This document shows, one piece after another, positions 46,737 to 60,118 of a stretch of DNA of 64,000 nucleotides. The DNA comes from Cranoglanis bouderius (lineage: Eukaryota; Chordata; Actinopteri; Siluriformes; Cranoglanididae). The stretch spans positions 18,491,260 through 18,555,259 of the forward strand of contig CM042543.1 in NCBI GenBank assembly GCA_023630585.1, in the 5' to 3' direction. The position numbers and the translations under genes are program-made. The number at the start of each line of letters is the position of its first letter. The first letter of the stretch is position 1. The notes under the pieces were generated by a model, which saw only the letters and a list, made by a program, of their open reading frames with translations, made no database searches and was not told the origin of the DNA.

Positions 46737-47655
46737 GGGTTGTTACATGGGATAAATATAAGAGGTAGTTATACTGGTTTGATGAGTCTGTGATACAAGT
46801 GCTGCTTTTTTGCTTTGATTCTGTAGGCCTTGATTTCAACAGGTTGAGCTGTAGTATCAATCATATCCCTGGGAAACATGCAAGGAAACACAATCAAACA
46901 TTACGATGAAAAGACTTTTGCTAGAGGACTTTTGTTTGATGCCAAAAATGCTCTCTAATTAATTTCCATTGTTTCTTACAGATTATGAAACAGCTTCCTT
47001 CTCTGGAAGCTTTGAAATGCTGTTGAAGCACATTTTGTTAATCCTTGCTTGAAAGAAAAAAAAAAAAAAACTCTGCTTCCAAATTGGCTTCAAAATCCTA
47101 CACACCTTATAGGAACGTTTTATGTACATATTAACGCTATAATGAGTAGACATGAGATATTGTGAGAGTATATATGTGTGTGTATGTTTGTGTTAGCATG
47201 TGTGTACGTGTGTGCACACAAACGCACATGCATGCGCACATTGATTCTGCATCACCTGTAAAGTTCTCTGTTTCATTTTTCTTACTGAATGTATTTATGA
47301 CTGAGTTTTAAAAAAAGAGAGATTTCTAGCTACAGAAATCTGATCACGACAGGCATTCCATTGCCTAGCTTGTATGATAGTAAGTCGAAAGACGGACCCA
47401 CAGAGAAAAAAGGCAGAAAGAAAAAGTCAAACATCTCATTCTATTTGTTGTTTCCTGTTTTGTCGTTTTGTTTTCCAATGGCTTTTCTATCTTCCTTCCT
47501 TCTGTTTTGTTTTGCATTGTTTTTTTGTTTTGTTTTGTTTTGAACGGAGTGGTCCTCAGCTGACCCAATCCAATACTGTTTTAAACAGGCCCTCATTGAT
47601 TTGCCCATCTTAAAGAGCTGGGGAACAAAATTTTAAATATGTAAGGGTGAATATG

Positions 47656-47687
47656 AATAAATGCAGGAAATAAATGCTATGAATAAA
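47656..47687 (+). terminator. crim1: Cluster of three AATAAA signals
   Basis: AATAAA at 47656-47661, 47669-47674 and 47682-47687, within two similar GAATAAATGCAGGA units. It sits just before a repeat-containing region, so it could be the real transcript end or merely part of a repeated sequence. Confidence 0.35.
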
Positions 47688-47690
47688 TGC

Positions 47691-49290
47691 AGGACTGCCA
47701 GGATGTACTTGCTTACTTGCTGAGGTGCTGATAGTGTTCTTTATTGACAGTAGGCTCAACAGCAAAATCTGGCAAGGTGTATAGTGAGCACCATGCCACT
47801 GCTTCATAATTGTCTAAACATGGCACTTGTCGCTTCTTGGCCTGCTTTTGAATATGCATATGCAATTCCTTCCTTTAACCAATGAGCTAACCTGTCTTGA
47901 GCAGATAGATTGATAGGATTATTAATATGCTGTGGTGCCAATGAACATTTCTGCTGGATTCAGCCACATTCTGACCAATAATGTATGCGATTCTGACCAA
48001 TAATGTATGCATAATGTATACATTCAGTTAAAAAGCTGAATCACACTATATCTGCATCTGCTGGTTCTAGGGGTCTAAGAAAACAAGCCTTCTGCCTGTT
48101 TCTGTTCTTGCTGCAACAACACAGCAAAGGAACTTACCTTGTCATTCTATCAGCAGCTGTGTTTGTTGTTCATTTTCTATAAAGGTAAAGAATGGTCAGC
48201 AGTATTCACATAGACATAGACTATGAACTTGCTATTGCATGCATTGCTATTGGCATGATTTTGCAGTTAGGCTTTGTCAGTGGTTGTGGAATATGCTAAA
48301 ATTCCAAACAATTTGGGTACTGATCATTGCCCATAATTCTAATACCATCAGGACCTGGCAGAACAAACTACCATGCTTGACTTTTTGGTATACTAAAAAT
48401 TCAACCACTACAATTACTGTCACCCAAGTTGTGCAGTAATACACACTCATTTGATGGTGCAGATTTAACAATAACAAGTCCATTTCCTCGAGTCCTCCAG
48501 ATGAAAATGAGAAAGATGACATAGCAGGACATTCTTTTTTTTTTTTTTTTGGCTACGCAAGTGGGGTCACAGTCATTGTTGACTTTGCTGTTGGTACTTG
48601 GCAAGTAAACAAGCACATGGAAATGCTCCACTAGTTCCAAAGGAAACCCTGGCAGTCTGGAATGTAAGGAATTAGGACATTATATTTTATCAGCAGTCAT
48701 TAAATGGGCTATTATGGTAGCCAGATAATCCATCTATACATGACAATGTGCATAATTATAATACTTTACTCCACTACTACTTGGCAAGCTATTATGACTA
48801 TGTAAATAGCTTAAACAGCACTGTGCTCCCTGACAAGGACAGGTGCTTTTTAATTATATGATATTACTTCTTGTTATTCCCTCCAACCCTTGTGCTACAA
48901 GTGGACACTCATATACCACATCTGATGTAGGTAAGTGCAAGTCAACAAGGGCATGTTGAAAACAGTTTTGGACTGCAGATCATGTCTCTTTGCTCCTTTC
49001 CTTGCTAATTGTTTTGAACTGATAGTGTGAGTTGTTGGCTTTGCGGCTCCATTGTTTTCTCAGTCACATGCCCCTGCAGGCATCAGAACTATTGGAACCT
49101 CGGCAAACAAGTTAAATCCCAAACAAGGCCCCTTGTTAGACACTAGACAGGGTGCAAAGCCAATGGTTTGTACCCTATGCGGTTGGGGTATCATGAGTTG
49201 GGCGCCAGTCAGGATTGAACCATAAGCTGTTGAAAAGAGGGGGAGGGGCAGGGCTCTAGGGCTAGTTCTTGTTGGTTTAGTCTAAAATAT
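47691..49290. other. No gene recognised; one repeat copy inside
   Basis: No coding similarity on either strand. It holds one copy of a local repeat (about 48545-48660, perhaps beginning near 48070) that also appears at 51345-51455 reversed and at 53370-53470. It could still belong to a long crim1 3' UTR if the distal polyadenylation site at 50923 is used. Confidence 0.6.
48545..48660 (+). repeat. Local three-copy repeat, copy 1
   Basis: GCTACGCAAGTGGGGTCACA, GTACTTGGCAAGTAAACAAG, then CTCCACTAGTTCCAAAGGAA. The same landmarks occur in the other two copies at 51345-51455 (reverse) and 53370-53470. Family not recognised. Confidence 0.6.
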
Positions 49291-49466
49291 CTTGTCTGAT
49301 AATGTTTGTAGAACTATACTTTTGGCACTTTTATATAGTTTAACGAGTAACCTCTGGGTTTTTCTTTTTTTTTTCCTAACAAATGCTTTTCATAGAAAAA
49401 GTTGCCCTTTTATGTTCTTAAAACCTTGCGGGACCCTTTGCAACAATGAGCAGTTTGTCATGTGTC

Positions 49467-49566
<100 letters not shown>

Positions 49567-49569
49567 ACA

Positions 49570-50196
49570 CACACTAGCTTTCAAATTTTATGGAAGCATG
49601 TGGTTATATGTGTACAGGTGGTATGTGGTGTACTGTGATGAGGAACTGAGTGAATAAAATGGGAATATTTACTCTTTATCTTCAGAGAGTAGACAGAGAG
49701 ACGGATATAGACCAGCTTCCCTCTAGTCAAATCACACAGCTTCTCTCCACTGTGTAAACAATGCAGCTTATTGAACGTTCTGACTCTCAGTCACGGCCAG
49801 TGAAGAGACTCGAGATAAACAAGCAGTGGTACAGAGCGACATAAGCATTTGTTTTGTAGACTAAAACCACAAAGCTGAATTCCAACCTGATATGACAATT
49901 TTTTAGTGAGATGTATTCAAATTGATGAATGCATTATTCATCAGTATGAGTCAATATGCAACTCATGTTCAAATTCAACACTGCCTGTTACAAAGCAACA
50001 TTTACTATTAAGTGCTCCTGAACAGGTTTTGGCTACTCTACTACTACCTATCATTTCAAATTGGGCATCTGTTTTAGTGCAGACATATTGAGTTTGGGGT
50101 GTGGCCACTGGGATCTAATGACTAAAGAGAACCATTGACTGATTCCTCTTCCAGCAGTTCTGCCTGTTCAAAGGGTCTCGCAGGATCTTTATTTTT

Positions 50197-50233
<37 letters not shown>

Positions 50234-51004
50234 ATTTCAGTGCATCCTTCAAGTATTGTTGTAAATACTTGAGTGTCACTCGCCAAAACAAATAAAAAAA
50301 AGACAAAAAAGGTTGGAAAGAGGTAAAAATTAAAAGATTTAATTTATTGTTTTAAATACCTTAGTAATTTATTTACAAGCAGAGCAATTGAGCATATAGG
50401 AATTTGAATTAAAGACACAGCTGAACTCGTGCAACAGTTTTGGTGTTGTCTTGGTCTCTCAAAGAAGGTTTTAAAAATGGTTAGATTTGATGATACAGGA
50501 CACAATTTATCCTCCACTGTTAGGCTGTTTTCCCCCCTCTTCCCATTTTATTCTTCTCCTGGAACACTGCTCTTTCCATTTGGGAAAAGCAGGCAGGCCT
50601 GGTCCTGTGTTCCACTAAGTAAGCTGAATAAATTTGGAGACATTTCTGTCCTGATCTCTTCCTTCCTACTCAGTCTGTCCACAGAAAACACACATAGAGC
50701 CTTTTTTTTTTTTTTTTTTTTTTAAACTTTGTATACTACTGGTGTTGTATGCTCATGTAAAACAAAACAAAAAAAAACAACAAAAAAAAAAAAAGAATTG
50801 TTGATATTGGTAATGATATTGCAGATTTCTAAAGAGGGTAGATGAAGATTTGACTCAGAATTCCTGTAGCACAGCAGATCTTTTCAATTTCTTGTATTAT
50901 TTTGTTTGTTTCTTCGCAGCACAATAAATACTTTTTAAATAGTTGACGCCTTTTGTGTTGATTTGGGAAAACAGGTGTGTTTGTCATCCTCGTGTCATTC
51001 CTGC

Positions 51005-51045
<41 letters not shown>

Positions 51046-51340
51046 ATGTGTTGTTGCTCAAAGCAGTTCAAGGTACATCAAGTACAGAAAAACATTTTTG
51101 TTTTGAGGAGCTGTGTGACAATGAATAATCCAAAAATTGAAAAGAACTTTTCTTGCCATAATTGCATTGCAGTAGTAGCCAGTTGAATTCTGCTGGCATT
51201 CAATTGTTTAGTCATGGAGACATCAAAAACAGTGGTGGAAATGCATGTATTTATACTGTATTATTATACTGTATTATAATTTATAATGTATTAAAGAACC
51301 TGACTACAAGGGAAACCAAAGTCTTATTTGAGTAACGGTG
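49570..51340. other. No gene recognised; possible distal 3' UTR
   Basis: AT-rich, with a long A-tract at 50201-50232, T-tracts at 50702-50723 and 51010-51044, a Pumilio-type TGTAAATA at 50260-50267 and AATAAA at 50923-50928. The composition would suit a 3' UTR ending near 50945, but nothing in the sequence proves it. Confidence 0.4.
50923..50928 (+). terminator. Candidate distal polyadenylation signal
   Basis: AATAAA followed about 25 bases later by CTTTTGTGTTGATTTGGG, a GU/U-rich downstream element. This would give crim1 a 3' UTR of about 5.2 kb. Speculative. Confidence 0.35.
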
Positions 51341-51344
51341 GTCC

Positions 51345-51455
51345 TATGACTGAGCGGACAACCTCCAGGGAACATTCCACTGGAACTAGTGGAGTATTCC
51401 TGTTTGCTCGTTTCCTTGCTGAATACCAAGATCTTGTGACCCCATGTGAGTAGCT
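51345..51455 (-). repeat. Local three-copy repeat, copy 2 (reverse)
   Basis: On the minus strand it reads CTCACATGGGGTCACAAGAT, then GGAAACGAGCAAACAGGAAT, then CTCCACTAGTTCCAGTGGAA. This matches copy 3 (GGAAACAAGCAAACAGGAAT, TCCACTAGTTCAAAAGGAAA) very closely. Confidence 0.7.
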
Positions 51456-51459
51456 TATA

Positions 51460-52416
51460 TATGGTCCCCACTACTTCATCCTCATCCTCTAGCCATTCTT
51501 GTCATCCTGAGTGCCCCAAGTGCCCTGGTGGCCTTAGAAGCACAGTTACATATGTAACCAATCCGTTCTTATACCTTACCTTCAAGACATACCTTTTTTT
51601 CACAACTAGTGACGGACATATATTAAAGTCACAAGGGATTATAACGTCCTGATGGTACACTTCACCAGAGAATAGCAGAGCACTCAAAAATGGTGTCAGT
51701 ACCATACTTTATTGAGGATGAGAAGCAAAGTGTTAATACAACTTCCTACTGAGGACAAAAATCACTCAAAGATGAAATTCAACTCAAGTGCTGATATTGT
51801 TCTTTATTTTAGGATAAGAAACAATCAACATTCCGATACTACTCTCTATTTAAAATACCAATCATGCAGAGTCTTAATACTATGTGAATTAAGGATAACT
51901 CACACTCAAAGAGCACATGAGTTTTGGTAAAGCAACATTCAGTTGACATTCAGTTTTTGATTCATTGAGCCAATACTGAAATAGTCTGAGGTGCAGCGTT
52001 CCCAAATTTATCACTGGGGTTGCTGCTGTCAACAACCTGCCAGATGAGGAAAGTCTATACAGTATATGGGCAGTGTGTGGCCACTCATAATTTTCAGAAT
52101 GCATTTGTGATAAAGACATCTGTGATCTTCTGTCAAAAAGGTTTCTATGGCCCACTAGTCGAGCTTTATGCCTATGGATCGCACAGTACTGTATATACAG
52201 GTGTAGGGAAATCTTCTCCTAACTGACTTTCAATCACAAAGCTTCCAACTGTAAGAATAATAGCTCCATCTGGCTTGTCCCTTGCTGTTGGGACTGTTCA
52301 CACAGCAATCAGTTGTGCACAAGCCTAGCAGGGGCTCTAGGGCAACTCACACACATTTTCTGAACAACCTGGGTGCTAAAGTTAACCCAAAGGGAATGAC
52401 TTTGAACTGATATTCC

Positions 52417-52465
<49 letters not shown>

Positions 52466-53365
52466 CCTGTGCTCCTCAGCAGTTGGGATGGCAAAATGGA
52501 TCTACAACCAAGTCATGTTTGTTCACCACTTGCATCACATATTTTATGCATGTGAATTGACTGTCATTTTTAAAAAAAATACTTAGATTCTTGACATTGG
52601 TACATTGAGGAGGATCTATCAGCACTCCTCACCGAAGTAGGCCTCAAGTTCATAGGATGAGATGCAGCCCTTGATAGAACATCAGGGCAAGGTGGCCCTA
52701 TGCTGTTGCATTACCACTAACTACTCTTGCATTTGGCCCATGCCATCTGCCAGCTCCTCTAGTAATAGCACTCCCTCTTCCTCCTCCATAGGACTGATCA
52801 GCTGAATCGTCTACCCGCTTCTGTTACTGTCCCTGAAATGCAGTGAAGGAGCTTACCTTTTATTTCCCAGCAGGCACTGAAGCCATATCTGCTGCTTGCT
52901 TCACTCCTTGCTCCACCAGCATAGCTCCAGAAGTGATGAAGAGCCAGTCAGACATCACTAACCATATTATGCTGCAGATAGGATAAGGCTCTCCAAGTGC
53001 CTGTGACAGATGTTTAGGTCCCTAACAATTTGATCATGTCAATCATCCATCTCCATCAGAGAACAAACAGCTCACAACACTGAAATACACAAGAGGGAAT
53101 GTTTATAAAGCTTCAAGAATTCATACAAGTCATAGGTTTATTGACTTGCTATGAATATACATGGAAACTCAACCAGGCCACATGTTTTGTTCAGCAACAG
53201 TCAGCTGTGAAGAGATTAGTAATTATTCAAATACTAGAATTACAAAACATTCTATCTGATAGTGCAGGTTTTAACAATAGCAGTAATAAGATTAGCAAGG
53301 ATTAGACTACTATACTTAACACCTTTGAATCCACTTCTCCAGCTCCTCAATAAAACAGGAATAGG
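51460..53365. other. No gene recognised
   Basis: No convincing coding sequence on either strand. Contains (TA)n at 52418-52463. The stretch 52800-52880 shares short matches (GTGAAGGAGCTTACCTT versus GCAAAGGAACTTACCTT at 48120) with the region before repeat copy 1, so the repeated unit may be nearly 1 kb long and diverged. Confidence 0.5.
52418..52463. repeat. (TA)n microsatellite
   Basis: About 22 TA units. Confidence 0.95.
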
Positions 53366-53369
53366 AAAA

Positions 53370-53470
53370 ATCATGAGTGTGGCATTGGATACCCATGTGT
53401 GGTCATGGTCATGAGAACCTGGAAACAAGCAAACAGGAATAATCCACTAGTTCAAAAGGAAACCATCCTT
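53370..53470 (+). repeat. Local three-copy repeat, copy 3
   Basis: CCATGTGTGGTCATGGTCAT, AACCTGGAAACAAGCAAACA, TCCACTAGTTCAAAAGGAAA. Same order of landmarks as copies 1 and 2. An (AAAT)n-like tract follows. Confidence 0.65.
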
Positions 53471-53689
53471 TTTAGGGAAAATAAATAAATAAATAATAAA
53501 AATAAAATAAAAATTCTACTTGCCTTTGTTCCAGACTTTTAGGTCTTTTAAGTAAGCAAGTAGAACTGTTTTTTTCTTGGTATATATCAAGATTGGTAAA
53601 TCTCCCTACTGTTTTTTAGGTTGGTAATGTACTGTACAGCCTTCTGACAAATACCCAACATAACCACAGAGGGGAGACAGAGCTATGAA

Positions 53690-53997
53690 GTTTTTTTGCA
53701 CGAATGGAATTTTGTGGAAGAACGTGAGTGGCATGCACAGAGCTCTTTATCACTTTTGCGATCAATTGGAATGCTGACTGCGTACCAGGCCTCCTCCTCC
53801 TCCATCAGTGCCTGACCTCACTAATGATCTTGTGGCTGATTGGGCAAATCCCCACAACCATGCTCCAAAATCTAGTGGAAAGGCTTCCCAGAAGAGTGGA
53901 GGTTATTATAACAGCAAAGGGAGACTAGATTTGGAACGGGATGTTCAGAAGCACATATGAATGTGTTGGTCAGGTGTCCACAAGCTTTTGGCCATGT
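53690..53997 (+). mobile_element. Tc1-like remnant (family E), 3' part
   Basis: Decayed C-terminal transposase sequence (53728-53928, ending NLVERLPRRVEVIITAKGD), with GAAGAGTGGAGGTTATTATA as at 43840-43861. The right end is CAGGTGTCCACAAGC, TTTTGGCCATGTAGTG, the inverse of the left end at 43636. The 5' part is not recognisable. Confidence 0.75.
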
Positions 53998-53999
53998 AG

Positions 54000-56345
54000 T
54001 GTGTATAAATAGTACCTTCTGAATGTATGTGGCCTTTCACACCTGCATCATTTATTGCTTACCTTATAAGTGTATAAGGAAGAGAAGGTTGGTGGCTTTT
54101 TGTAGATCAAAATTTGAATATTTGAATATGCATGTGATGTACAGTATATTGGTCTCATCCATATTATTAACAACACAATTGATTAAATTTAATGCCATAT
54201 GACATTCAGCAGTGTGCTAATCGATAGACACTGACATTGCCTTGTAATTGAGGTGTGCAGTTATAATAGAGGAGGCCTATCGTAAGGATAGGTGAGCACT
54301 GACCGTGCAGATGTGTAGTGTTCTGCTGTCTCTGTGTGCAGGTGTTTCAGGGTTAGTTAGATTTGTTTTCTCACTCCATTTCTCCTTGTCACACAACACG
54401 ACTGTTGAAAAATAGGTCTTGGTACACAAAATAACGGGCAAAATAATACAATCACGCGGAGGATGCACCCTCTAATTTGTATGTCGCGGTGCACTGTCCC
54501 TTCCATTTCAAAGTACTGTATAGTGTTGACATAATTTTATATATTCTTAATTTGTAAGGGGAAATCCTGCATGCACGGGCAGGGGGAATACCTACCTGCC
54601 CATAAACTGCTCACTAAATGTTAAAACATGCTCAAATCAACGGGATAAAAAATTATTTTTCTATGAATTCTACCCAGGTGTGCAAGTCTGAGCATCAAAA
54701 ACATCAAAATGTCTAAGAAAGCTACAGAATTTTAAAATCAGATAAAAACACTCCCTACAATATTTCTCCATATCTGCCCATTTATTCCTGTAGTGAATTA
54801 CAATAACCCTGTGTGTGAGTCTGCATGCTTGCATGTATACTTGCTAAACAGTAGTAGATTTTTTTTTTTTTTAACAAGGCTTCTGGCTTTTACCCTTTTG
54901 ACCATTTTCAACTTCGTAAGCATGCCAGAAACATCCATCATCTTAATCCTCTTACTTACTCCTTAATGCCGGCTCCAGCACAGACCTCCCTTGTCAATGT
55001 AACAAGTGGCTCAGTTCTGACAAAAAAAGTGAGAGAGTGAGCCAAAGGATGCACATTTCCTGTCTGTAGAAGCATACTGGTTCCACCATGTCCACCACAT
55101 TACATTACATCTGATTCAGTTAGCCAGCCTTTAAATCTTTAATCATAACATTTTATTATTAATAATTACTAGCCTGAATGGGGCTCTGGAGGGAAGCTGT
55201 TGTTGCTACTGTAATGGCTGGTTTTTTGATGCATGGTATCTAGACACTGTGGAAATGAATCATTTATCTGTGTTGCATTCGCTATTAAATAACCTCAACT
55301 ACTGTATATTCTTGAGAATTGGGCATGTGGAAAGAAAACTATAACATCCAGGCTACCCTGGTCTGAGCTTTCAGTGCAATTTCAGTGCAATTTCCATTCA
55401 CATGTCTCATTAAAACACTGGAATGTTTTTATTTATTTATTTATTTATTTATTTTAAGTATTCTCTTTTTAATTGCACTGGAATGATTAGGCTTTACTTA
55501 GTCACACACACATATGCACAGACACTAACAAGTGATCTGTCTTCACTCCTCTGTGATGTATGGCTCCTCAGCTGACCATCTTGCCTGGTGCCTCATACTC
55601 CAAATCCCTGTCAGCTGACCCTTCCCACTGAGAATGACTCAGAGCGTTTCCACTACACTTCTTAATCACATGTACTCTTACATGCTCCAGGAGAATTCAG
55701 ACTATTCACGTGATCACAGGCAGCTGGTCAGCAGGCCTCGCTGAGCTGCTACGATCTGGTCTCAGACACACTTTTCCCATAGTATCACAGCAGCACTTGA
55801 GCTTGTTGTCTGGATCCCAGCTTTAATGAAAAGCTCCTGAAAGGACTTTGCCCCTCACTTCTTCACAACAATACAAGTATAGAGGGGATTGAAGTGGAAA
55901 CAGTGAAATCACTGCAATTTACACAGCTCAAAAAGGCAATTAATGTCTGAACCTAGCTATAGAGGTTGATCTTGGAATGACAAAATGACAAAGAGTCAGT
56001 GTTGGAGTTGTTTACTCAAATCCATAAGTGCACATCAACAATTGATATGTGCAATGGGTTTCAGGGCAGTGAAGATTCAAGAGGGTAAAGTGTTCCTTCA
56101 GATTCCAGCCCTGTCAGACTGAAGCACCATGATTTCTATACTATATATACCTGCACATAGGGGGAATATGATTCAAGAATGCCCAAGACTGCAGCAGTAA
56201 GGACTTTGACAACCAACACTAGAGTCTAGAGGGATTTATCAATTCTGCTTTCCTCACTATCTTCAACAATTAGAGCCATGTTAAAATTTTAAAACGTTAA
56301 AAAAAAAGAGTTTTTGTCCATTTTTTTAGGTTTATAAAACACGCC
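54000..56345. other. No gene recognised
   Basis: About 2.3 kb of AT-rich sequence with short T and ATTT runs (about 55428-55455). No open frame resembles a known protein and no transposon ends were seen. Confidence 0.6.
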
Positions 56346-56349
56346 CAAA

Positions 56350-56650
56350 GTTATCCATCCATTTTCCGTACTGATTATCCTACACAGGGTCACAGGAGAG
56401 CCTTGAGCCTATCCCAGGGAACTCGGGGCACAGGGCAGGGTGCCAACCCATTGCATGGCACAATCACACACATATTCCCACACTACAGACACATTGGAAA
56501 TGCCAGTCAACATACAACACATGTCTTTGGACTGTGGGAGGAAACCAGAGTACCTGGAGGAAACCCCCAAGGCACACAGGGCAGAGGCACAGGGTGTGAG
56601 GCAAACTGGCTAACCACTAAGCCCCGTGCACCCCCCCCCCCCCCCACACA
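56350..56650 (-). repeat. Dispersed fish repeat, reverse copy, with poly-C
   Basis: On the minus strand it matches the repeat at 4630-4995: GGTTAGCCAGTTTGCC, GGGGGTTTCCTCCAGGTACT, CAAAGACATGTGTTG, CCAATGTGTCTGTAGTGTGG, CAATGGGTTGGCACCC, CTGGGATAGGCTCAAGGC, CCTGTGTAGGATAATCAG, GGATGGATAA. It starts at a poly-C run (56631-56645). Confidence 0.75.
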
Positions 56651-58740
56651 CACACCCAAAGTTATATAAATGCTATATTACTTAGCATTAAAATGCTTAA
56701 GCTAATATTGTGTCATTAGTTTAAAGGGGGATAATCAAGGTTCTTCGGACAGTAAGGTTTCTTAGCTCAATGAAATGGAAACACTCTCATTTAGAATTCT
56801 AAGATTGTATACATGTGATTTGTTTGTTGTAAACATGCCACCAAAGGTAATAATTTTGTTAAAAAGCCCTCAAACTCCCAGGACCCTTGGTTTATTTTCA
56901 TCAATCTTGTAACTACATTGTTTAGTTTAACAGTCATCAATTACAATTAAACAATACCACAATGTCACATTGTGGGCTGGAGGACATTTAGAGAATACAA
57001 AACCCAGGTATTCATGAATATTCTATTTGCATATGACTATTTTCTGGAAACAAGCTAACCAGCTAAATGTGGCTAGCTTTATTTAATGTATATTTTCCTC
57101 CTCAGACAGCAAACAGTAGAGTCAATGTTTTAGATTTAACAAGTGAATATGTCTGTATGTTGATTATTCTAAAGCAAATACTTATATATACAGCATAACA
57201 TTTAAAGATAAGAAGTGTTACTCTGAATACCTCTGATGCTGGGAGCAGCCATGTTGTAAACAGGGAAGGAACTCGTAGTTGTGAAGATTGCCCCAATTTG
57301 AGGGGGTATTTTCTTTTACTCTATTACCAAACTGGAGGTTGGGAATTACAAGATGCAACCTCGAGTCAAATGCAAACTTTCTGCCTAGAATTGGTCAATG
57401 ATAGGAATATTTATTGAGAATTATGAGGAAAGACAAGTCATCTGAGCTTAGGTCTCGAGGCAATCTCCTGTGGCTGATTAACACATGATTGTCTGTCTGT
57501 GAGAGAGAGCGAGAGAGTGAGAGAGGGAGTGATTTCCACTCAACTCAGTATGAACATATGAATGAATACAATAATTGGCCATGTAGTTAACTGAAACTGA
57601 TCACAGGCAAAATAGTATTGATCCATTAAGCAAGCTTATTGCATAATCTATACATGAACTCAGACATAATTGGTCTAGAGTTCTAGATTAAGTAGCAGAT
57701 TGAGCCATATATTAGTTATAGTTATATAGAGAGAGATTAGTTATAGTAGAACCCTTATCAAAATATGAAATTTGCTGTGATCTGTAGAATTTAAGAGTGG
57801 ATCGGTGTTTTCTGATTTCAGACATGAGTTCAGATACATTACAGTGTGATTTCCATAGCATTTACCTGTGTGATAAGGATGTGCAAAATTCATGGATCCT
57901 TTTTTTTTTTTTTTTTTTTTTTTTGGTATGTTACCACAGCCCTGAGAATGTCTGATTGTGAAGAAAGACCCAAACCTACTGAGGTCTACCACATTTTTCA
58001 AATGTGAAATAAGAATCAGTGCAAATTAAGAAAAGGTAGGCTCTGCTCTGATTTGGAGTTAGGAGCACTTGTCCACTTGAATGTATCTATCTCACATGAT
58101 TTGTCTAATATCTAGGGACTCCTAACAACATGATTGCAGTGCTACTTCTGTGTTTTTCTCAGTTTATATATATATTTTTTTATTAGATTGGTGGGTTGCC
58201 AGCCTCTTCAAAAAAGACAGGGTTGTTTTTTTTGTACTCAAAATCATTAAGCTGACAAGCACTTTCCACTGCCATGATTTACTGGAATAAAAGCTCCGGA
58301 CTGCTGACTAGGCATGCCTTGATTCTTAAACAGGTACTTAAGCTTTAACATTATTTGGAGTCAACAGCAAATTTGCATAATAGTAAAACTGAATATTTCA
58401 AATAAGTAGAAACTTTTATGCTATTTAAATCTGACATTATTTAAAAAATATTGTCAGGCAAAGCCTTATTGCCAAAATAAGCCTCAAACAAAAGAACAAC
58501 GGGTCTGGTTAATCCTTCATAAAGAGCTTGTAGGCATAGTGCAGCTGCACAAATAGGAAGAAATACAATATTTAAAATACAGTGATAGATATTGTTGCAG
58601 TATGCTTTGTAAATGTTACAATGATTCAGATCAAACAACTTTACTGTAATATGTGGCAAAGGAAAATCAAAGGAATTTCAGTACAAACATAAGATGATTG
58701 TTGACCAGCACAAATCAAGCAATGGATAAAAATAGATACA
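56651..58740. other. No gene recognised
   Basis: Nothing identifiable on either strand except a T-tract at 57900-57924 and a GA-rich stretch near 57503-57527. Confidence 0.6.
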
Positions 58741-58747
58741 TAATCAG

Positions 58748-58774
58748 TAAATAATAATAATCATAATAATAATC

Positions 58775-58824
<50 letters not shown>

Positions 58825-58825
58825 T
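58748..58825. repeat. (AAT)n microsatellite
   Basis: About 25 AAT-type units with ATC interruptions at the left, followed by two similar AATTAGAAGAACAA units at about 58822-58862. Confidence 0.95.
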
Positions 58826-58859
58826 AGAAGAACAATAATAATAATGATAATTAGAAGAA

Positions 58860-60118
58860 CAAGAATAAGAATAAAAGCTGCAAGCAGCATTTTCGGCCCT
58901 GAAAATCACCCAGACTTTCACATATGCACTACAATTGTTGCCTTAGCAATCACAGGAAAGCAGAGCCATCATTTTTGGCAAAGGGATTCATTAATTTATA
59001 GTTTCACTCATGATGTGTAGGTTTTAACCACGTACAGTGGTGGAATTCTCTCATTGTAGGAGAAAAGGTCTAGATGAACAAATGGGCATCAGGGTGGCAT
59101 TGATGCTGCAGCTGCCACTACTGCTGTGACCTGTGGTGTTGTCTGTTGCTACTTTGACCTGTGGTCGTGATTGCTATTAAACTGACCTGAATTTTTTTCT
59201 TCTTGCAAATTAAGGTGTTTATGTTTTTCCCCTCATCAGTTTGGGCATTTTTCCCATTTTATGCAAGTTTAGACAGCTCTTAAGATGATCTGAGCCAAAT
59301 TTGGTGAAGACTGGACAAAATTTGGAGTAGCAAAAAAGGTGTCACGGATTTTCCCTTGCGCTGAGCGTTGGAGTGAGCAGTGCGCTCAACAGCCCGTAGC
59401 GCGTGCGTCTGGTTGTCAGTGACTTTGTTTACTTTCGATAAGTGTGTTTTGTTATGGTTTATGTCTTGTCTCTGCCTGTTTTGTTATTGGTTGTCTCCCT
59501 CACGTTTTTATACCATTGATTACGTTAATTAGCCTATTTAAACCCCTCATGTGTCTTTGTTTAATGCGAAGTATTGCATTTCTGCGTGTTTCTTGCCAGA
59601 CCCATACCAAGCCTTTGATCCTTGTTCCGTGGTTCATAGTTTCCTGATCCTGTTTTTGTCCTAGCATTTCTGATTCTGAAAGCCTTGTTTATGTTGTTTG
59701 CCGATCGCCTGACCCCTCACCTGTTTTATCACGAAATTTGTTGCATAGCCTCAGGGCATGGTCCTGAAGATGTCCAAATGTTTGGAGTATTCAAAATCTT
59801 TTTGATATCTTTTGTGAGGCTTACTCTGAAGATTTTGTCTGCCAAATTTGATGATGATGGGACAAAATTTGTAGGAGGAGTAGCAAAAACCTATGACCAT
59901 AAAGGTACTTTGAAATTAAGCCCAAATTTGACCTGATGGTGGCGCTAGAGTGTTGGCAGCACCTGGCCCAAATTTGATCAGAATGTTACCTAGACCCTCC
60001 CCAATCAGTGTGCCAAATTTCACAACTTTGAAGAAGAAAAAGAAGAAGAAGCAGCAGAAGAAGGAAAGATAGAATAACAATAGGGTGCCTGGGCACCTTC
60101 AGTACTTGGCCCCCTAAT
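58860..60118 (+). repeat. Unclassified fish repeat split by an insertion
   Basis: The outer element has GCTGCAAGCAGCATTTTC at the left, phrases such as GCCAAATTTGGTGAAGAC and ACAAAATTTGGAGTAGCAAA in the middle, a repeated GACAAAATTTG/GCCAAATTTGATGATG theme, and ends GGGTGCCTGGGCACCTTCAG, TACTTGGCCCCCTAATAATA. A segment from about 59340 to 59745 (TGTCACGGATTTTCCC onwards, different composition) interrupts it. I do not recognise either class with certainty. Confidence 0.5.
59340..59745 (+). mobile_element. Insertion inside the 58.9-60.1 kb repeat, class unknown
   Basis: Begins near TGTCACGGATTTTC and is T/G-rich with a promoter-like GCGCGTGCGTCTGG part and TTATTTAAACC-like text (TTAGCCTATTTAAACCCC). 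It separates two parts of the surrounding repeat. It looks like a solo LTR or a nonautonomous element. The right boundary is uncertain. Confidence 0.35.

Larger units (their letters stand above)
45772..47690 (+). other. crim1: Probable crim1 3' UTR (end uncertain)
   Basis: Follows the TGA. Contains (GT)n at 46131-46158, AATAAA at 46731-46736, a Pumilio-type TGTACATA at 47123-47130 and a cluster of three AATAAA at 47656, 47669 and 47682. A further candidate end is AATAAA at 50923-50928, followed by T/GT-rich sequence. Without transcript data I cannot choose between them. Confidence 0.5.
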
